From the IMG/VR virus record IMGVR_UViG_3300025466_001632, positions 1 to 33,496 of that record: 33,496 bases of DNA. One strand, written 5' to 3'. A program made the position numbers and the translations under genes. This document shows positions 30,336 to 33,496 of the stretch, piece after piece. Source of the stretch: a virus. Each line of letters begins with the position of its first letter. Within the stretch, counting starts at the first letter, position 1. The notes beneath the pieces are model-generated. The model did not search any database. It was not told the DNA's origin and saw only the letters and a program-made list of their open reading frames with translations.

Positions 30336-31060
30336 AACAATATAAAACAGTATTCATATCAGACATCCATCTTGGAACAAAAATGAGCCAAGCGAATCAA
30401 TTGCTTGAGTTTATGAAAACTTTTGAATGTGAAAAGATATATTTGGTTGGTGATATTGTTGATTGCTGGTCTATGTCAAGAAAAATGATATGGTCGCAAT
30501 TTCATAATGACGTTATTCAAAAGCTTCTTCGTCGTGCAAGAAAAGGTACTGAGGTAGTTTATATTCCCGGTAATCACGATGATGTAATGCGTAATTATTG
30601 TGATAATGAATTCGGTCATATCATTATGGTGAATGAATGTATACACGTTGGAGTTGATGGTAAATTATATCTTGTAACTCACGGCGATCAATTTGACGTT
30701 GTTATCCGTAATGCTAAATGGCTCGCATATCTTGGCGGCTGGGCTTATGATGTTAGCATTGATATGAGTCGTTTTATTAATAAAATTAGAACAGTATTTG
30801 GTATGAAATACTGGTCGCTATCAGCCTATTTGAAAAACAGAGTTAAAGAATCCGTTAACTTTATTGGCAATTATGAAGAAACATTGTGCAATTATGTTAG
30901 AGGTAAAAAATTAGATGGAATTATTTGCGGTCATATTCACCATGCTAATATTCGTGATATTGATAATATATCATATATGAATTGTGGCGACTGGGTTGAG
31001 TCCTGTACTGCATTAGTTGAAAACTATGATGGTACATTTGAAATAGTAAAGTGGGTATAA
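30332..31060 (+). CDS. LpxH-like metallophosphoesterase
   Basis: A 242-residue calcineurin-type phosphoesterase. The metal-binding motifs are in order: 'SDIHLG' (Asp11, His13), 'VGDIVDCW', 'PGNHDD', 'THGDQFD' and 'CGHIHHA'. 'YWSLSAYLKNRVK' and 'NCGDWVESCTALVE' match the bacterial group annotated as UDP-2,3-diacylglucosamine diphosphatase, the lipid A step that yields lipid X. A role in lipid A or another phospholipid head group is likely, but substrate cannot be read from sequence. It overlaps the glycosyltransferase by 4 nt. It ends exactly where the convergent minus-strand gene ends, with no terminator between. Confidence 0.9.
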   Translation: MKQYKTVFISDIHLGTKMSQANQLLEFMKTFECEKIYLVGDIVDCWSMSRKMIWSQFHNDVIQKLLRRARKGTEVVYIPGNHDDVMRNYCDNEFGHIIMVNECIHVGVDGKLYLVTHGDQFDVVIRNAKWLAYLGGWAYDVSIDMSRFINKIRTVFGMKYWSLSAYLKNRVKESVNFIGNYEETLCNYVRGKKLDGIICGHIHHANIRDIDNISYMNCGDWVESCTALVENYDGTFEIVKWV

Positions 31061-31438
31061 TTAAGAATTTCCACCAGCTGCTTCGTGATCATTAACACCT
31101 GCAAGTTCTTTGGCTGCATTAATTTGTTTTTCTGCTGCTTCTAGTTCTTTCTTTTGAGCAGATGCAGCAGTTTGAACATCATGCAAATGTCGTTCTGATT
31201 CAATTTCTTTACCACGCAATTGAAGAACAATATTAATCTTCTGGTTTAGTCGAATCAAATCATTATCAAGCATACGAATACGATCAATAAGAGCAATGAG
31301 AACAGTAGAAGCCTCACTGAGAACAGGTTTAATCTCTACTGTTGCCCATACCCACACAAAGTACACAAAGTAACCCAATCCAGCTGCTGCTATGATTGGG
31401 AAACCATATTTGTTAATTAGATCAGCAATGTTATCCAC
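31061..31438 (-). CDS. Small membrane protein with coiled-coil tail
   Basis: 125 residues from GTG 31438 (TTG 31459 is an alternative); GGGGA lies about 9 nt upstream and the GTG overlaps the TAA of the 33-residue gene. One N-terminal membrane segment 'YGFPIIAAAGLGYFVYFVWVW' is followed by 'IKPVLSEASTVLIALIDRIRMLDNDLIRLNQKI' and a charged coiled coil. The GFPI(I/A)AA-GYFV segment and the following helix are repeated in the gene at 32073-32360, so the two are paralogues. Similar proteins occur in marine phages; a holin-like or membrane-modifying role is possible but not shown. Confidence 0.75.
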   Translation of the reverse strand: MDNIADLINKYGFPIIAAAGLGYFVYFVWVWATVEIKPVLSEASTVLIALIDRIRMLDNDLIRLNQKINIVLQLRGKEIESERHLHDVQTAASAQKKELEAAEKQINAAKELAGVNDHEAAGGNS

Positions 31439-31532
31439 CGTGTGTAAATCCCCAACCAACCATTGCTACGAGCACAAATGCAATCACAACAAATGCATAT
31501 ACTGCATAAGTTTCTACTTTTTCTAAATCCAT
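31431..31532 (-). CDS. 33-residue single-membrane-segment peptide
   Basis: The ATG complement is at 31530-31532 with AGGA about 8 nt upstream, and TAA is at 31431-31433. The product is a short acidic N-terminus 'MDLEKVETYA', one hydrophobic segment 'VYAFVVIAFVLVAMVGWGF' and a 'THGG' end. It overlaps the end of the DUF4337-like gene by 10 nt and the start of the next by 8 nt, so all are translationally coupled. It is below usual annotation cut-offs. The size and layout resemble small phage membrane peptides such as lysis modulators, but no family is recognised. Confidence 0.6.
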   Translation of the reverse strand: MDLEKVETYAVYAFVVIAFVLVAMVGWGFTHGG

Positions 31533-32056
31533 AGGAATAATCCTTGAAGCATTAGAGTCAAACCAACTGCCATAACACCAAAGCTACCCCAAAACATTAA
31601 TGAGCTAACTGCAATTATCGAAGCAGATACAAGAACAATTGCCAACTGCATTGTTGAACCAGCAAATGAAATCCATGGTGATTTTTTCTTTGCTAAATCT
31701 CTTTCAGCTTCAAGACCAAGAGCTTTTGACATTAACTCTTTCTTACCTTCACCAGTTGATGGCTCAGATTCATAACGAATAGCTGTAGCTCTATATTGTT
31801 CTGCTTTAACTTTATCGCCACGAGCTTCCGCTTCATCAGCAGCCGTTTCGTTCATTGTTTGCTTGATGCTTTTAGCCTGATAGAAAGACCAAGTATCATT
31901 AGCTTTGATTGTATCTGTGAGAACTGTACCACTTAGTCCATTAGCAATATAAGTATTGAACGCAAGGAATAGAGCGAAAACTGAAATTACGAATCCAGCT
32001 TTGTCTTTTAATTTTGCTTCACGTTCACTTCTGGTCATTGGTTTTACTTCTGTCAT
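31523..32056 (-). CDS. DUF4337-like membrane protein
   Basis: A 177-residue protein with GGAG as ribosome site. A membrane segment 'AGFVISVFALFLAFNTYIA' (about 20-38) precedes a polar loop 'NDTWSFYQAKSIKQTMNE...KKELMSKALGLEAERDLA'. Two more segments follow, 'MQLAIVLVSASIIAVSSLMFW' and 'FGVMAVGLTLMLQGLFLW'. This arrangement, with WxFYQAKSIK after the first segment, fits the DUF4337 family of bacterial membrane proteins of unknown function. The phage copy sits between two paralogous membrane proteins. Confidence 0.8.
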   Translation of the reverse strand: MTEVKPMTRSEREAKLKDKAGFVISVFALFLAFNTYIANGLSGTVLTDTIKANDTWSFYQAKSIKQTMNETAADEAEARGDKVKAEQYRATAIRYESEPSTGEGKKELMSKALGLEAERDLAKKKSPWISFAGSTMQLAIVLVSASIIAVSSLMFWGSFGVMAVGLTLMLQGLFLWI

Positions 32057-32072
32057 TATTGGCTCCTATATA

Positions 32073-32360
32073 TTAATCTCGACGAGCGTCGTTCTTACCA
32101 TCTGCTCGTGCAATACGGTCTACGTCTGGCTTGACACCCAGAGCATTACTCACTAAAGTATCAATACGGATAACGTCATGGTTCATAGTTTTTACGCGAT
32201 TATCAAGTGCAATAATAATGCCTTTGAGACTTCCTACAGAACTCGTGACACCAGCTAAAATAAATTTCATTGTTAGAAATACAAAATAGCCTCCAGCACA
32301 TGCTGCAGCTATAGGGAAACCTACATCCGAAACTAGCTTAAAGAACATGTTAATATCCAT
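32073..32360 (-). CDS. Small membrane protein, paralogue of 31061-31438
   Basis: 95 residues from the ATG at 32360, with AAGGTG about 8 nt upstream; an in-frame GTG at 32369 overlaps that site and is less likely. The membrane segment 'VGFPIAAACAGGYFVFLTMKFI' and the helix 'LKGIIIALDNRVKTMNHDVIRI' parallel those of the gene at 31061-31438. It ends in a charged tail 'RIARADGKNDARRD'. It is the first gene of the minus-strand cassette and faces nrdA. Confidence 0.75.
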   Translation of the reverse strand: MDINMFFKLVSDVGFPIAAACAGGYFVFLTMKFILAGVTSSVGSLKGIIIALDNRVKTMNHDVIRIDTLVSNALGVKPDVDRIARADGKNDARRD

Positions 32361-32379
32361 CGTAAACACACCTTTGTCA

Positions 32380-32408
32380 TTGATTTTTGCATGTGATTGC
32401 GGTATATT
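32380..32408 (+). promoter_or_regulatory. Sigma70 promoter of nrdA
   Basis: TTGATT (32380-32385) and TATATT (32403-32408) are 17 bp apart. The start would be near 32415, with AGGAGA (32416-32421) before the ATG at 32430, so the leader is very short. Confidence 0.7.
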
Positions 32409-32412
32409 TAGA
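32405..32412 (-). promoter_or_regulatory. Late-promoter-like box TCTAAATA facing the membrane cassette
   Basis: Read on the minus strand, 32412-32405 is TCTAAATA, one base from the late consensus and 44 nt upstream of the ATG at 32360. It overlaps the -10 box of the plus-strand nrdA promoter, so early rightward and late leftward transcription would compete here. Confidence 0.45.
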
Positions 32413-32429
32413 ACTTAGGAGAAAAGAAA

Positions 32430-33496
32430 ATGATGGCACGAATTCTAGTAACAAAGCGCAATGGTAATCGAGAACTTCTTGATCTGAATAAATTTCATAA
32501 GGTCGTGGCTTGGGCATGTGAAGGTATCAATGCTGTATCTGAATCAGAGATTGAACTTAAATCTCACATTCAGTTTTATGATGGTATCAAGACTACAGAC
32601 ATTCAAGAGACTTTGATCAAGGCAGCTGCTGATCTTATCAGTGAGGATACTCCTGGGTATCAGTACGTTGCTGGTCGTCTCATCAATTATCATCTACGTA
32701 AGGAAGTATACGGTGACTTTAACATACCTGATCTTGCTAGCCATGTGCGTAATGTGGTGGACGCTGGTTATTATGATGGAAATATCTTGGAGTGGTATGA
32801 CGCTGCAGAGCTTTCTACTCTTAATAGCTTTGTGGACCATCGTAGGGATTTCAGTATCGCTTACGTAGGTATGGAACAGTTCCGTGGTAAGTATTTGATC
32901 AAGAACCGTTCAACTGGAAGAATTCACGAAACTCCTCAGTTTGCGTACATGCTTATTGCTATGGTTCTATTCCGTAATTATCCAAAAGAAACAAGACTAA
33001 AATGGGTTAGGGATTTATACGATGCGACTTCTACTTTCGAGATTTCTCTTCCAACTCCAATTATGGCGGGTCTACGCTCTCCTCAGAAGCAATTCAGTTC
33101 GTGTGTACTTATCGAATCAGATGACTCTCTTGATTCAATTAATGCGACAGCTTCCTCTATCGTTAAGTATGTTTCTCAGAAAGCTGGCATTGGTATTAAC
33201 GCTGGTCGTATTCGTGCTATCGGCTCTCCTATTCGCTCTGGCGATACTACGCATACTGGCGTTATACCCTTTTACAAACACTTCCAGAGTGCGGTTAAGT
33301 CTTGTTCACAGGGCGGTGTCAGAGGCGGTGCAGCAACTCTTTATTATCCTATTTGGCATTTGGAGGTTGAAGACCTACTGGTACTGAAGAACAACAAGGG
33401 CACAGAAGATAATCGTATCCGTGGCTTGGACTATGGTGTCCAATTTAATAAGGTGATGTATGAACGACTACTCTCTGGCGGTAATATTACTCTTTT
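32430..33496 (+). CDS. nrdA: Ribonucleotide reductase class Ia large subunit NrdA (5' part)
   Basis: 355 codons are visible; the gene runs off the window. It reduces ribonucleoside diphosphates with the NrdB radical subunit. The N-terminus 'VTKRNGNRELLDLNKFHKVVAWA' is the ATP-cone region. 'SLPTPIMAGLRSPQKQFSSCVLIE' holds the first redox-active Cys (about 227). 'GIGINAGRIRAIGSPI', 'KSCSQGGVRGGAATLYYPIWH' and 'LLVLKNNKG' are catalytic-barrel motifs. Tandem ATGs (32430, 32433) follow AGGAGA. With ThyX it forms the nucleotide-supply set of the phage. Thousands of T4-like genomes carry it, and nothing odd is seen in this part. Confidence 0.95.
   Translation, partial: MMARILVTKRNGNRELLDLNKFHKVVAWACEGINAVSESEIELKSHIQFYDGIKTTDIQETLIKAAADLISEDTPGYQYVAGRLINYHLRKEVYGDFNIPDLASHVRNVVDAGYYDGNILEWYDAAELSTLNSFVDHRRDFSIAYVGMEQFRGKYLIKNRSTGRIHETPQFAYMLIAMVLFRNYPKETRLKWVRDLYDATSTFEISLPTPIMAGLRSPQKQFSSCVLIESDDSLDSINATASSIVKYVSQKAGIGINAGRIRAIGSPIRSGDTTHTGVIPFYKHFQSAVKSCSQGGVRGGAATLYYPIWHLEVEDLLVLKNNKGTEDNRIRGLDYGVQFNKVMYERLLSGGNITL

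Noticed and set aside
1-33496. tRNA genes, CRISPR arrays, insertion sequences, attachment sites
   Set aside because: No cloverleaf, regularly spaced direct repeats, transposase or integrase genes were found on reading both strands; a tRNA scan would be needed to exclude weak candidates.

Overview
The window is part of the genome of a T4-like myovirus, probably aquatic. It carries the T4 replication/recombination set: family B DNA polymerase gp43 (in pieces), UvsX recombinase, gp41 helicase, gp61 primase, ThyX and the start of NrdA. Beside these lie small proteins and virion genes of the kind seen in cyanophages and pelagimyophages (Hsp20, the EF-hand/zinc structural-type protein, a giant tail fibre, DUF7207/DUF7201-like proteins). 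Two promoter classes fit a T4-type programme. Four near-consensus sigma70 promoters, each with an exact 17-bp spacer, precede gp43, uvsX, primase and nrdA. TATAAATA-type late boxes precede lysis, structural and homing-endonuclease genes. The host is not identifiable from the sequence; the envelope genes point to a Gram-negative bacterium.

Layout. 1-1800: remnant of a GIY-YIG endonuclease, hsp20, a DUF1127 protein and a GH19 endolysin. 1763-8941: replication block. The polymerase is split by a GIY-YIG homing endonuclease gene, and its second half has an in-frame TAG inside the motif B loop. It is followed by a small gene, uvsX, a gene in the position of T4 gene 40, gp41 and three overlapping small genes. 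8937-9089: a late promoter, a sequence that folds as a three-way junction, and a strong terminator, read here as a candidate structured small RNA. 9129-22541: late block with a nuclease-like protein, a ligase-like/nucleotidyltransferase fusion, small virion-type proteins, a Dps ferritin, several structural proteins, a 1,373-residue tail fibre with internal repeats, and a coiled-coil membrane protein. 22553-24755: primase, two small genes and thyX.

24761-31060 is the most unusual part: an almost gapless run of csgF, csgG, a curlin-like subunit, a FecR-domain protein, a CHASE2-adenylate cyclase, a GT2 glycosyltransferase and an LpxH-like metallophosphoesterase. It looks like an imported envelope/second-messenger module: an outer-membrane curli pore, its coupling factor, an amyloid-like substrate, a periplasmic sensor-like protein, a membrane cyclase with all catalytic residues, and two surface-glycan/lipid enzymes.

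31061-32360 holds four overlapping membrane-protein genes on the minus strand, facing nrdA, which runs off the right edge.

The main leads are: (1) a CUU-UAG-CUC stop-hop site in the polymerase that would restore the exact family motif YGALGN; (2) the structured RNA between a late promoter and a terminator; (3) the curli-FecR-cyclase module, in which the FecR signal peptide is encoded out of frame inside the curlin gene; (4) the minus-strand membrane cassette. No tRNA genes or CRISPR arrays were seen.
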